Position numbers and translations under genes: made by a program
DNA from: Candidatus Nitrosoglobus terrae
Lineage (GTDB): Bacteria > Pseudomonadota > Gammaproteobacteria > Nitrosococcales > Nitrosococcaceae
Reading direction: 5' to 3'
NCBI RefSeq assembly: GCF_002356115.1
Contig: NZ_AP014836.1
Span: 1,437,001 to 1,501,000, forward strand
Length of the DNA stretch: 64,000 bases
Notes under the pieces: generated by a model
Told to the model about the DNA's origin: nothing
Databases searched by the model: none
Seen by the model: the letters and a program-made list of their open reading frames with translations, nothing else
In this document: positions 39,334 to 48,658 of the stretch, piece after piece
How positions within the stretch are numbered: position 1 is the first letter of the stretch
Layout: every line of letters begins with the position of its first letter

Positions 39334-42163
39334 AATCCAAGTCAGCGCCACACTTGATGATTTTCTATGCAAGCAGATAGCAGCCAACCCAGAGTATCAG
39401 CTATGGGCGAGAGGCTACGAAATACCCCGCTATATTACCGACAACTTACACCCGACCAAGCGACTGCGTGAATACCAAGAAAACGCCCTAAAGCATTTTA
39501 TCTTCTTATACGACCGTGATCGGAGCACAGCTAAGCATTTATTGTTCAACATGGCCACGGGTACGGGTAAAACACTGGTTATGGCTTCGGTGGTGCTGTT
39601 TTTGTATGAGAAGGGTTATCGTAACTTTCTGTTTTTAGTTCATCAACTCCAAATTCAAGCCCAAGCCATCAAAAACTTTACTGACTATAAATTTGAAAAA
39701 TACCTATTCAATCCCAAGGGTATCAAAATCAACGGGCGTAATATTGCCGTAAAACAAGTCGGTAACGTTGAAGAAGCTGATAGCAACGCGATTAACTTTA
39801 TGTTTTTTAGCACTGCCCTGCTCTATGCTCGCTTAAAAGAAGATCATGAAAACGCGCTGACGGCAGAAATGTTTAAGCACCATCATACGGTGATTATCGC
39901 TGATGAAGCCCATCGCTTGAATGTAGATACCCGCAGCAAAAACAAAACCGACTGTGAAGAAGCCCGTAACTGGGAAACCGCCGTGATATCAACAGTAAAC
40001 GCTCATAAAGAAAATATGTTATTAGAGTTTACCGCTACCGTTGATCTAGCCAATCAAGCCATACACGCTAAATATAAAAATAAGCTGATTTATCGCTATG
40101 ATTTTTTAGCATTCAACAAAGACGGCTACAGTAAAGACATTAAATTTTTATACAACCATGAGACTCACATTGAAAACCAAAAACGCTTACTTATCGTCAA
40201 TGCCGTGGCGTTGAGTGAATATCGGCGCTTATTTGCCGAACGAGTGATGGGGATTTCCATTCGCCCTATTGTACTCATCAAATCCGTCAGCATTGCCCAA
40301 AGTGAAGCCGATCGTACCTTCTTTGATAACGTTATTGGCTCACTACGGCCAGAAGATTTGGATCATTTAAGAAAATTTAGCTATGGGAACACAGATCTTG
40401 AGCACAAGATTTTATCAGATATGTTCAAATGGCTTGCCGATCCCAGAAATGGATTAGCTTTAACAGGTGAGCAAGAAAATGATGGTTTGCCGACATTTAC
40501 AGCAGAAATACGCGCAAGTTTTGCCCATGATAATACCCTGATCTACAACAGCCAGAAGAAGGAAAAAGCCAATTTATTACCTTTGCTGGATAGTCCCCGA
40601 AACACGATACGCACCATCTTTTCGGTCAATGCGTTAAATGAAGGCTGGGATGTACTGAATTTATATGACATTGTTCATTTCGATCTCTCTGAAAAAAAGA
40701 AAGTCTCCTTGCAAGATATTCAGTTGATTGGCCGGGGTGCGCGGTACAACCCCTATGAGTTGCCCTATTCCTACAAAAATAAGAGTAATCATGAAAAAGA
40801 TATGATGAACATGTTCGCTGGTGGAAGACTCGAGTTTAATAAGTATAAGAGAAAATTTGATAATGCTCCTTACGATGAAGGGCGGGTGCTTGAAACTTTG
40901 GTCTATCACTTCGTCAAAACGGGGATGTTTCTTAATGATCTACAACGTGAGCTGTTAGGTGAAGGGATTATGAATGAGGGGATAGACAAGAAAACTATCA
41001 CGATGAAGCAAAAATTCCTTGAAAGCGATACGTACCGCAAGGGTTTTGTGCTGGTCAATCATCCTATCAAGCGCACTAAAACAACTGATGAGGAAATTGA
41101 TACAACGTTTAAACACACTATCAAGGCAAACTCCTATCGCTTACAGGCCAGAGGGTTGTCGGATCGGGAAGAAAATCAAATCATTGCCGGACAAAAAACA
41201 CAGAAGATAATTACTATAACTGAACAATATTTCCCCCTGCCGATTATTCGCAAGGCTTTGGTATCGGCTGAAGGTCATTTTTTCCGTTTTAATAATCTTT
41301 GCGAACACATCAAGGGCATTGAAACGATAGATATCTTGATTAGTGAGTATCTACCCAAATACGAAATACAATACACCTACGAAAATGGTAAAAGTATTGA
41401 TGAACTCGATCCGCACGAGAAACTACAGCTACTGGTTGGGGTTATTCTCCCTGAGATACGTAAATCCATTGATTTGAATATGCCCAAGGAAATCGGTAGC
41501 AAAAAATTTCGACCCGTATCCTTATCTCAGGTATTTGAGAAAGAAAAGAATATCTACCTGATGTCCTTCCCAACCCATGATCACACGGGCGAGAAAACCT
41601 TTGTTAGTAGCGATGAACGCGCAAAAGCACAATCGGATCATGACAACGCCGAGCTTCAATACAATATTAAACGTGCAGATTGGTATGCCTACAATGAGAA
41701 TTATGGCACGAGCGAAGAAAAGCGATTCGTAAAATATATTGCCAGTCAAATTGATGAGTTACGCAGCAAATATGAAGGCGCTGAAATATACCTGATACGC
41801 AATGAATTAGATTATTGGTTATATAGTCCTCAAGATGGACGAAGGTTTAGCCCTGATTATTTGCTCATCATCAACGATATCAAAAACCATGCACTTTATT
41901 ATCAAGTCATCATTGAGCCAAAAGGCGGCTATTTGCTGGATCGCGATGAATGGAAAGAAAAAGTCCTGATTAGCCTGAATAATGATAGTGAAATAGTCTT
42001 TGATGAGGAAGAAATGGATAGCAAAACCTATAAAGAATATCTTAAAGTGGCTAAAAAGAGTGGTTATAAGATTATCAAACCGATAGGAATCAAATTCTAC
42101 AATGCTGATACCCAGAGCAAAGATTTTGCCTTAGATTTTCAGGCCAAGCTACTCAATAGCTAG
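39320..42163 (+). CDS. res: Type III restriction enzyme helicase-nuclease subunit (Res)
   Basis: A 947-residue protein with an N-terminal superfamily 2 helicase: Walker A MATGTGKTL (78-86), DEAH box (IIADEAHRLN), TATVD, NEGWDV and QLIGRGARY. A C-terminal PD-(D/E)XK nuclease follows (FSPDYLL...IIEPKG). With Mod it forms the type III complex that cleaves after two head-to-head unmethylated sites. All motifs appear intact, so the system should be active. It overlaps mod by 14 bases. Confidence 0.93.
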   Translation: MAKTKIQVSATLDDFLCKQIAANPEYQLWARGYEIPRYITDNLHPTKRLREYQENALKHFIFLYDRDRSTAKHLLFNMATGTGKTLVMASVVLFLYEKGYRNFLFLVHQLQIQAQAIKNFTDYKFEKYLFNPKGIKINGRNIAVKQVGNVEEADSNAINFMFFSTALLYARLKEDHENALTAEMFKHHHTVIIADEAHRLNVDTRSKNKTDCEEARNWETAVISTVNAHKENMLLEFTATVDLANQAIHAKYKNKLIYRYDFLAFNKDGYSKDIKFLYNHETHIENQKRLLIVNAVALSEYRRLFAERVMGISIRPIVLIKSVSIAQSEADRTFFDNVIGSLRPEDLDHLRKFSYGNTDLEHKILSDMFKWLADPRNGLALTGEQENDGLPTFTAEIRASFAHDNTLIYNSQKKEKANLLPLLDSPRNTIRTIFSVNALNEGWDVLNLYDIVHFDLSEKKKVSLQDIQLIGRGARYNPYELPYSYKNKSNHEKDMMNMFAGGRLEFNKYKRKFDNAPYDEGRVLETLVYHFVKTGMFLNDLQRELLGEGIMNEGIDKKTITMKQKFLESDTYRKGFVLVNHPIKRTKTTDEEIDTTFKHTIKANSYRLQARGLSDREENQIIAGQKTQKIITITEQYFPLPIIRKALVSAEGHFFRFNNLCEHIKGIETIDILISEYLPKYEIQYTYENGKSIDELDPHEKLQLLVGVILPEIRKSIDLNMPKEIGSKKFRPVSLSQVFEKEKNIYLMSFPTHDHTGEKTFVSSDERAKAQSDHDNAELQYNIKRADWYAYNENYGTSEEKRFVKYIASQIDELRSKYEGAEIYLIRNELDYWLYSPQDGRRFSPDYLLIINDIKNHALYYQVIIEPKGGYLLDRDEWKEKVLISLNNDSEIVFDEEEMDSKTYKEYLKVAKKSGYKIIKPIGIKFYNADTQSKDFALDFQAKLLNS

Positions 42164-42295
42164 TTATAAATAGCCCAGAATCCTCAGATAAATTTAGATT
42201 ATAAGGTTTAATCAATTCTATACGTATCACTCCTTAGATAACCTCTACTTAATATTTTTCATACTCTCTAAGTTTTACAATTACAGAGATAAGCC

Positions 42296-43504
42296 ATGGG
42301 TGCTTCAAAGCAGAATCTCATCTTAGTGCTCAACTATGGATCTTCAAGTATCAAATTCGCTCTATTTGACGCTGATGCCAATCCTCTGCCCCGCACGCCC
42401 CTGTGGAACGGCAAAGTGCAAAATATCAGCAGTTCAGACCCAATGTTTAGCGAAACTGGCACTGCACCGTACAACATTGTATTAGATTCAGAGCATCCCC
42501 ATACCGCTGCCTTAGCGTTAATCCAAGCCCGCATCAGCGCTTACTTAAACGGCTGTCCTATTGCTTTCATTGCTCACCGGATCGTCCATGGTGGTAGTAA
42601 ATACTTCAATCCAATGGTCGTGAATTCCAGCATCATCGCTGAGCTACGTACACTGATTCCACTAGCACCGTTACATCAAGCTTTTCCTTTAACAGCCATG
42701 AGTTTACTCCTTGAACAGCAACCCAATGCTGTTCAAGTCGCTTGCTTCGACACGGCTTTTCATCATACTTTGCCGAAAGTAGAACAGATCTTTCCACTAC
42801 CCTATTCAGCTTGGGAGCGTGGCTTACGCCGCTATGGCTTCCACGGCCTTTCTTATAACTACATTAGCCACGTCCTACCGGAACGTCATGGCAATCTTGC
42901 CCACAGTCGAGTGATTGTTGCTCATCTAGGAAACGGAGCCAGCCTGTGTGCGATGAATAACCGGCAAAGCATCGCTACTACAATGGGTTTTTCAACGCTT
43001 GATGGGTTGATGATGGGCACTCGTAGCGGCGGACTTGATCCGGGTGTGATGATTTATTTGATGGAAACTGAAAAACTCACGCTAAAAGAAATAGAACACA
43101 TTTTATACTATGAATCCGGTCTACTGGGTGTATCCGGAATCTCTGCTGAACCTCAAATAATCGTGCAACATGAAAACGACCCTAGTGAGCAAGGTGAACG
43201 CGCACGCCTAGCATTAGCGTTATACATACGCCGTATTGTGCGTGAGATTGGCGCACTTACCGCCGTGCTGGGCGGCCTAGATTTATTGGTATTCACTGCA
43301 GGCATCGGTGAGCATAATGCTTTTGTACGTGAACGTATCTGCCGTGAACTAGTTTGGCTTGGTGTTAAATTTGATCTCAATGCTAATGCCAATAATACAG
43401 CGATTATTTCTACTCCTAGCAGTCAGGTGCGAGTTGCGGTGGAGCCTACTAACGAGGAATGGATCATTGCCCATCACACTCAGGAACTGATGGCTATCTC
43501 ATAA
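42296..43504 (+). CDS. ackA: Acetate kinase
   Basis: This 402-residue enzyme converts acetyl phosphate and ADP to acetate and ATP (reversible). Visible are the phosphate-binding LVLNYGSSSIKFALF (Asn and Ser-rich start), HRIVHGG, HLGNGAS, GTRSGGLDPG and FTAGIGEHN. It stands 80 bases before phosphoketolase, whose product is acetyl phosphate, so the two form a functional pair. The genes look more GC-rich than their surroundings, which may mean transfer; no measurement was made. Confidence 0.95.
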   Translation: MGASKQNLILVLNYGSSSIKFALFDADANPLPRTPLWNGKVQNISSSDPMFSETGTAPYNIVLDSEHPHTAALALIQARISAYLNGCPIAFIAHRIVHGGSKYFNPMVVNSSIIAELRTLIPLAPLHQAFPLTAMSLLLEQQPNAVQVACFDTAFHHTLPKVEQIFPLPYSAWERGLRRYGFHGLSYNYISHVLPERHGNLAHSRVIVAHLGNGASLCAMNNRQSIATTMGFSTLDGLMMGTRSGGLDPGVMIYLMETEKLTLKEIEHILYYESGLLGVSGISAEPQIIVQHENDPSEQGERARLALALYIRRIVREIGALTAVLGGLDLLVFTAGIGEHNAFVRERICRELVWLGVKFDLNANANNTAIISTPSSQVRVAVEPTNEEWIIAHHTQELMAIS

Positions 43505-43507
43505 GAT

Positions 43508-43532
43508 TATTGCAGTACTAAAGACTGCAATA
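43508..43532 (+). other. Hairpin in the ackA-xfp spacer
   Basis: TATTGCAGT and ACTGCAATA form a 9-bp stem with a 7-nt loop. No T-run follows directly, so it is more likely an mRNA-stability or partial attenuation element than a full terminator. Confidence 0.45.
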
Positions 43533-43584
43533 GCTGCTACAATTTTTATAATAATTCCTAATACTCATAGATAACGAGAGCGCC

Positions 43585-45954
43585 ATGATCACAACCTCCA
43601 CTTACCATCAACGCTGGATTTCAGGCCATGGTCCTATTACTCACCGAGCTGAAACAATCGAGCGTATCGAAAAATTGATTACTCGGCTGGTGACTGAAGG
43701 CCGTATTGCTAATACAGATGTCGCCTATACACTACTTGCTGCTGCTGATCGCTTAAGCTGTGTAGCCATGAATGTGGTCGCCCATATGACTTATGCACGC
43801 CGCATCAATCTATCTGGCGCACCTCTTACTGCTGAAGATTTTAAGCTAACGCCTGAAGGCCATACTGGCGGCTCGCTTAACATGGTACCCGCGTTTGTCG
43901 GCTATCTGTTAGCCAACGCGCTAACTGGGATCACACGCGGCTGGATTATGGGCCAAGGTCACTGCGTAGCTGCAATTGAAGCTGTTAATGCACTCACGGG
44001 CGATGTATCGCCTGCACAACGGGGTCGTTATGATCGAAGCGAGGAGGGACTCTCGCGCCTATGCACAGATTTTTATTCCTATGCTATGGATGCTGAGGGT
44101 CACCCCGCCGTGCCACTGGGCAGTCATGCCGGCCCAAATACTGCGGGCGCCGTATCAGAAGGCGGGTATCTGGGCTTTGCAGAGCTACAATACATTCATA
44201 TGCCTTTACCAAGAGAGTCGCTAGTTGCTTTCCTGAGCGATGGTGCTTTCGAGGAACAGCGCGGCCCAGACTGGGCACCCCGCTGGTGGCGCGCTCAAGA
44301 CAGTGGCTTTGCTATACCCATTATGATTCTTAATGGCCGCCGTATTGAGCAACGTACTCAGATTGTGCAAGAGGGCGGTGTTGATTGGCTAGCGAAAGAT
44401 GTACGCCATAACGGCTTTTCACCCTTCATTATAGATGGTCGCGATCCAGCCGCTATCGCTTGGGCAATCATCGAATCAGAAGATGTGCTGCGTTACTTTG
44501 CTGCTGATCCGAATCGACGTTATCCTGCTCCTCTACCGTACGTAATTGCTGAAACTGAGAAAGGCTTTGGATTCCCCGGCGCTGGAACTAATGCCGCGCA
44601 CAACCTACCGCTAGGAGGTAACCCCAGCACTGATTCCACTGCTCGTAAACTATTCAACCAAGGCGCTACTGCCCTGTTTGTACCACCGGCTGAATTAGAT
44701 GAAGCGCTAACTGCCATCGCCACTCACGACATCCAGCAACGCCCACTAGAAAGCCAACACCCAATGGCCCACCGCCATCCTGCTACATTAAACCTACCGC
44801 AGCCGGACTGGGAAACGCCTGACAGTATGGGTAACGCTATGAACGCGTTGGATCAATGGTTCATGGCACTTGCTCAATCCAATCCTCAGCTCCGCATTCG
44901 GATTGGCAACCCAGATGAGCTAGCTAGCAACAAGATGAATGGTACACTCAAATTGCTCAAGCACCGTGTTAATGATCCTGAACCCGGAGTATTCGAAGAT
45001 CAGCATGGTGCCGTCATTACTGCGCTGAATGAGGAAGCCGTTGCCGCCGCTGCACTTGGTAATAAGGGTGGCTTAAATCTGATCGTTAGCTATGAAGCGT
45101 TTGCCATGAAGATGCTGGGTTTAATGCGACAAGAGATTATTTTTGCCCGTCATCAGCGCTTAGTTAATCGACCTGCAAGCTGGTTATCAGTACCTCTAAT
45201 CGTCACCTCCCACACTTGGGAAAACAGCAAGAATGAGCAATCACACCAAGACCCAAGTATTGGGGAAGCCCTATTAGGGGAAATGTCCGATACCTCTCGT
45301 GTACTATTCCCAGTGGACAGTAATACCGCCGTTGCTGCTCTATATGATGTCTATTCAAAGCGTGGCCAATTAGCTTGCATGATTGTCTCTAAACGGGATA
45401 TTGAAAATCGCTTCAATGCTGATGCCGTGCATAAGCTGGTACGTGATGGATCTGCACACGCAATTGGCGATCCGGCTAATGCTGACGTGCAGCTCATTGC
45501 CATTGGTGCTTACCAACTGGACGAAGCAATCAAAGCCTATAAGCATCTAACCCATCTTGGCAAGCGCACCTGCGTCACCGTTATTTTAGAACCAGGCCGT
45601 CTACGTATCCCACGTGATGCTATTGAAAGGGCTTTCGTAGATGATGATGCTACTGTGCAATCCCTATTCCCTCCCGATCTGCCCCGTGTAATTCTTACCC
45701 ACACAAGGCCCGAACCTATGATCGGCCTATTGCGTCGCATCGACAATGGGCCTATGAAAACCAAGACACTTGGTTATATTAGCCGAGGAGGCACTCTAGA
45801 TGTAACGGGTATGCTATTTGCCAATCGCTGCACTTGGGCGCACGCAGTAGATGCTGCAGCAAAAGTAACTGGCTGGCCACGTGAATCTTTACTTAATCCA
45901 AGGCAATGCGCCGCTATCGATGGCCGTGGTGATCCCGCTGATCTGCAACTATAG
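43585..45954 (+). CDS. xfp: Xylulose-5-phosphate/fructose-6-phosphate phosphoketolase
   Basis: A 789-residue thiamine-diphosphate enzyme that splits xylulose 5-phosphate (and often fructose 6-phosphate) with phosphate to acetyl phosphate. Family signatures are PEGHTGGSLNMVPAFVGYL, GPNTAGAVSEGGYLGFAE, FLSDGAFEEQRGPDW and the pyrimidine-domain SYEAFAMKMLGLMRQ. Length fits the family. It is in an operon with ackA and takes pentose phosphates supplied by the Zwf-Gnd route at 12475-15450. Confidence 0.93.
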   Translation: MITTSTYHQRWISGHGPITHRAETIERIEKLITRLVTEGRIANTDVAYTLLAAADRLSCVAMNVVAHMTYARRINLSGAPLTAEDFKLTPEGHTGGSLNMVPAFVGYLLANALTGITRGWIMGQGHCVAAIEAVNALTGDVSPAQRGRYDRSEEGLSRLCTDFYSYAMDAEGHPAVPLGSHAGPNTAGAVSEGGYLGFAELQYIHMPLPRESLVAFLSDGAFEEQRGPDWAPRWWRAQDSGFAIPIMILNGRRIEQRTQIVQEGGVDWLAKDVRHNGFSPFIIDGRDPAAIAWAIIESEDVLRYFAADPNRRYPAPLPYVIAETEKGFGFPGAGTNAAHNLPLGGNPSTDSTARKLFNQGATALFVPPAELDEALTAIATHDIQQRPLESQHPMAHRHPATLNLPQPDWETPDSMGNAMNALDQWFMALAQSNPQLRIRIGNPDELASNKMNGTLKLLKHRVNDPEPGVFEDQHGAVITALNEEAVAAAALGNKGGLNLIVSYEAFAMKMLGLMRQEIIFARHQRLVNRPASWLSVPLIVTSHTWENSKNEQSHQDPSIGEALLGEMSDTSRVLFPVDSNTAVAALYDVYSKRGQLACMIVSKRDIENRFNADAVHKLVRDGSAHAIGDPANADVQLIAIGAYQLDEAIKAYKHLTHLGKRTCVTVILEPGRLRIPRDAIERAFVDDDATVQSLFPPDLPRVILTHTRPEPMIGLLRRIDNGPMKTKTLGYISRGGTLDVTGMLFANRCTWAHAVDAAAKVTGWPRESLLNPRQCAAIDGRGDPADLQL

Positions 45955-45963
45955 TACAACCTT

Positions 45964-46206
45964 TTATAGGCCGCAGCTTGCCTTTCTCATCTTAATTCTT
46001 TTGTTACTTTTAGGTTTTAATGCGCGTGTAATGCTTGTCAAACACATTTGAACCCATTTTGCCTTTAGTAACAGCTCCCAAGCATTAATGGCAATTATGG
46101 AGAAAATCTCCTCGCGATACTTAAAATCTGGCTTGTTATAAATCTCAATGGCCGATAGCATCGCTGCTAGACTCTTAGCTAAAAGTTTTTGCGATCGCGA
46201 TGCCAT
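45964..46206 (-). pseudogene. Truncated DUF3644-family gene fragment
   Basis: The first about 50 residues (LLAKSLAAMLSAIEIYNKPDFKYREEIFSI...NAWELLLKAK) match the start of DUF3644 proteins, which are usually about 300 residues or more. Here the similarity breaks off and a basic tail with no resemblance leads to a stop at 45964, immediately against the end of xfp. I read this as a gene cut off by the arrival of the ackA-xfp segment or by decay. Confidence 0.6.
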
Positions 46207-46280
46207 TGATGAACTAAATTAAATAAAACAGTGAAAATTCCCTCTTTATATACCCAAACTATTAGATCTTTATCAAAATA

Positions 46281-46898
46281 TTAATCTTGGGGAAATTCAG
46301 CGAGATAATCTTTCATTGCGGCAGAAACCACTTGAAAAGCGTGCTGTGCATTGTAAATTTTTTTAACCAAAACAGGGGAAGGGTTATCGGCTACTATTTT
46401 ATAGGTTGAAAAATAATGGCTTAGCCGATCTATGAGGATAGCAGGAATATCCGAAATATCCTTGGCTGTATTAAAAAAATCATCGCTTTCTAGTACAGCA
46501 ATGATTTTGTCATCCACCTCTCCTTGATCGATAGTTTGTAATCCCCCTACTACCCTTGCATTTAAAATTACCTCTGATCGGTTAATAGGCCTTCCGCTCA
46601 AGACGCAAATATCTAACGGATCTTCATCCCCTCCCTCTCCCGCCTCACTACAAAGACTTGCTACCTGATCGCCACAAAGAGTGCGAGGAATAAATCCATA
46701 GGAGGCGGGAGGTAGGGAAGATCCATGTTGAGGGCGATCAACACGAAGATAACCTGTAGCCTTATCCACTTCATATTTAATTGGATCAAAAGGGCTGATC
46801 TCAATATAAGCCTGAACCCGCTCTGGAGGATAAGAGCCAACTTCCAGCCCATGCCAAGGATGGGGGCGCCACTGTGAAAAATTTCGATCAGAGGTCAT
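46281..46898 (-). CDS. ppa: Inorganic pyrophosphatase, family I
   Basis: A 205-residue soluble enzyme that hydrolyses pyrophosphate. The active-site Asp cluster is GDEDPLDICV; IEISPFDPIKYEVDKATG and ASYGFIPRT supply substrate-binding residues. It is longer than the 175-residue E. coli enzyme, with extra segments at both ends. It is a single gene with its own spacer on both sides. Confidence 0.9.
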   Translation of the reverse strand: MTSDRNFSQWRPHPWHGLEVGSYPPERVQAYIEISPFDPIKYEVDKATGYLRVDRPQHGSSLPPASYGFIPRTLCGDQVASLCSEAGEGGDEDPLDICVLSGRPINRSEVILNARVVGGLQTIDQGEVDDKIIAVLESDDFFNTAKDISDIPAILIDRLSHYFSTYKIVADNPSPVLVKKIYNAQHAFQVVSAAMKDYLAEFPQD

Positions 46899-47056
46899 AT
46901 AATTAACTCCTATGTATTTTTATTATCAAAATCTATCAAAAAATAACCTAGCATAATCAATAGATGAACAGCAGATTTCCGTACTATGGCAATAATAATT
47001 CTGCCCCTTACTCGGGGAGTTTCTCCATTTGTATAACGAGAAAACTCTATCTTAGC

Positions 47057-48283
47057 CTAATTATCAGGGGCTATATAGGTAGGAATCCAACCACCGGGGG
47101 GTGATAAATCAAGGCCATCAGGACGAATTGAAGCTCGGCCAGATAAAAGTAAGATTTCTCCTCGATAGGCCCAAACCCGCAGATCAGCCCATAAGTGAGT
47201 ACGTTCTAACCCTGCTCCTGATAACTGGTTTTTAGGTACTTTTTTCTGGGCTACATAGCCCCGATCCTCTCTTAGTAACCGACGCAGACGGGATCGCCCT
47301 ACCTCAGTGCTGGCTAGTAATCCTTGAGCCGCAAAGCCTTGAGCGGGCTTAAATATAAATTCTTCTTTTTTCTGGGCGATCTTATCCAAATTATCTGAGC
47401 GTAATAGATGGGTTTCTGGAACATGGGCACTAAGCACTGCGCGCTCATCAGCTTGAATACCTAGTGTTTGATCCCAATCAGATAAAGAAAGCGGCTCTAA
47501 TAAACGCTTGTTACTACGAGTAACATAAGTAAAAGGGTTAGGTGCTATATATAATTTTTTGCCTAATTCATAAGCATTCCGGATTCCAGAAAAAGCCTCT
47601 GTTTGCCATAAAAAATCAGTGGAACGATTCACGATAAAAGAAACCGGCTCTCCTCGCCAAAAGAGCTTTCCCTGTTCATAGGAAGTTTCTTCTGGTGCCC
47701 CAATTTCAGCCGACCAATCTTGCTGACGAAAAAGATCCCGTAACAGGGTTAATTCATATCGAAATTTTCCTGTTTGCAATACCTCAGAATCTTCTAATAT
47801 TAAAAATATCCCCTGAGGCCAATGATCAAAAAATTCTGTAACCTCTTGTTTAATACAAGAGATTACTTTTTCACTTAATTCAGTATAGGAACAAGGGTGT
47901 TGAATATGGGCATTTTCAGATAAATTAAAAAACTGATAATAAAGATCATTGATAAGCCCACCAAAAAGCAAGCCAGAACCATTATCGTTAAATTCAATGA
48001 CCTGCGGACCTCCGTTTGGCGGTAAATGAAAATCCCAAGCGCTGAAAAAACAAGTCTCGGCACGTCGATGCCTAGCAATTTCCGAAGCAGATACAGAAAC
48101 AGCCTCTTGCCAACTAGGACGCGTCGTTACTCGCTCAAATACGTGAATAAATTGCTTAATTTCTGTTAGCGTTGCTTTAGAAATTACTTGATATAGCGGC
48201 ACTACTGAAAATTCATTAGGAACAGTAGGCATCCCTGCTGCTTTGAGGGCAGCAAAGAATTGTTCTTCTCTAGCTAATAACAT
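47057..48283 (-). CDS. Hypothetical protein with ATP-grasp-like C-terminal part
   Basis: This 408-residue protein has no signal peptide or membrane helix. A stretch QVIEFNDNGSGLLFGG near residue 95 and the C-terminal block (EEFIFKPAQGFAAQGLL, YVAQKKVP, DLRVWAYRGEILLLSGRAS) look like the nucleotide and metal-binding parts of ATP-grasp ligases, possibly the circularly permuted kind. If so it would join an acid to an amine or thiol with ATP. No partner gene is adjacent. The assignment rests on motif resemblance only. Confidence 0.55.
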   Translation of the reverse strand: MLLAREEQFFAALKAAGMPTVPNEFSVVPLYQVISKATLTEIKQFIHVFERVTTRPSWQEAVSVSASEIARHRRAETCFFSAWDFHLPPNGGPQVIEFNDNGSGLLFGGLINDLYYQFFNLSENAHIQHPCSYTELSEKVISCIKQEVTEFFDHWPQGIFLILEDSEVLQTGKFRYELTLLRDLFRQQDWSAEIGAPEETSYEQGKLFWRGEPVSFIVNRSTDFLWQTEAFSGIRNAYELGKKLYIAPNPFTYVTRSNKRLLEPLSLSDWDQTLGIQADERAVLSAHVPETHLLRSDNLDKIAQKKEEFIFKPAQGFAAQGLLASTEVGRSRLRRLLREDRGYVAQKKVPKNQLSGAGLERTHLWADLRVWAYRGEILLLSGRASIRPDGLDLSPPGGWIPTYIAPDN

Positions 48284-48357
48284 TGAAATATCTATAGTGG
48301 ATAGAAAATTATCGCTTTATAAACACATTAAAAGTGCTGGCTGGGATTAAATTCAAG

Positions 48358-48429
48358 TTAATAAGAATCCAAGTAGTACGTCAATATTTGTGACAGCGTT
48401 GGATAAAACCGTTGTTTGTAGGCTTTCAT
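48358..48429 (-). pseudogene. Second TnpB (IS200/IS605 OrfB) N-terminal remnant
   Basis: On the minus strand an ATG at 48429 opens MKAYKQRFYPT...YLDSY and stops after 23 codons. The first ten residues are identical to those of the remnant at 17428, and both are preceded by AAGGTTA. It is a short relic of the same or a related element. The rest of the gene is missing. Confidence 0.7.
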
Positions 48430-48585
48430 GTTAACCTTATTTATTGGATACGCTGATAAACAATAGCGTACGCCACTGTCTATTCCTTCAACAGGATAAT
48501 CATTAGAAAGCATACTATTGGGAGTAAATACTATTTCTCTCTCAGGGCAGCCTTATGAAGGTTTTCTTTAGCCCATAGCATATCA

Positions 48586-48643
48586 GCCTAACGCTTGAGT
48601 TAAGCGGCACCCGTAGGCCATCCGCTTGGAGGAATAGTTGGGT
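48586..48643 (-). repeat. Integron-type attC recombination site
   Basis: Read on the minus strand this 58-base stretch has the four boxes of an attC site: R'' ACCCAAC (48637-48643), L'' ATTCCTCCAAGCGG, L' CCGCTTAACTCAAGC, and R' GTTAGGC (48586-48592). The boxes fit RYYYAAC and GTTRRRY. L'' and L' are very like the well-known aadA-type site (ATTCATTCAAGCCG and CGGCTTAACTCAAGC). AAGCGG pairs with CCGCTT. It lies 15 bases after the stop of the gene at 48659-49225, the correct place for a cassette. No integrase is in the window. Confidence 0.75.
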
Positions 48644-48658
48644 ACGGCAGACTATTCA

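Larger units (their letters stand above)
48284..48657. other. Spacer holding a TnpB remnant and an attC site
   Basis: This gene-free stretch of 374 bases contains the minus-strand TnpB N-terminal remnant (48358-48429) and the integron-type attC site (48586-48643). Both are listed separately. Nothing else was recognised. Confidence 0.6.

Noticed and set aside
33347-42295. Attachment-site duplication of the tRNA-Asn 3' end around the defence island
   Set aside because: I looked for a second copy of the tRNA 3' end between res and ackA and found none; no integrase gene is present.
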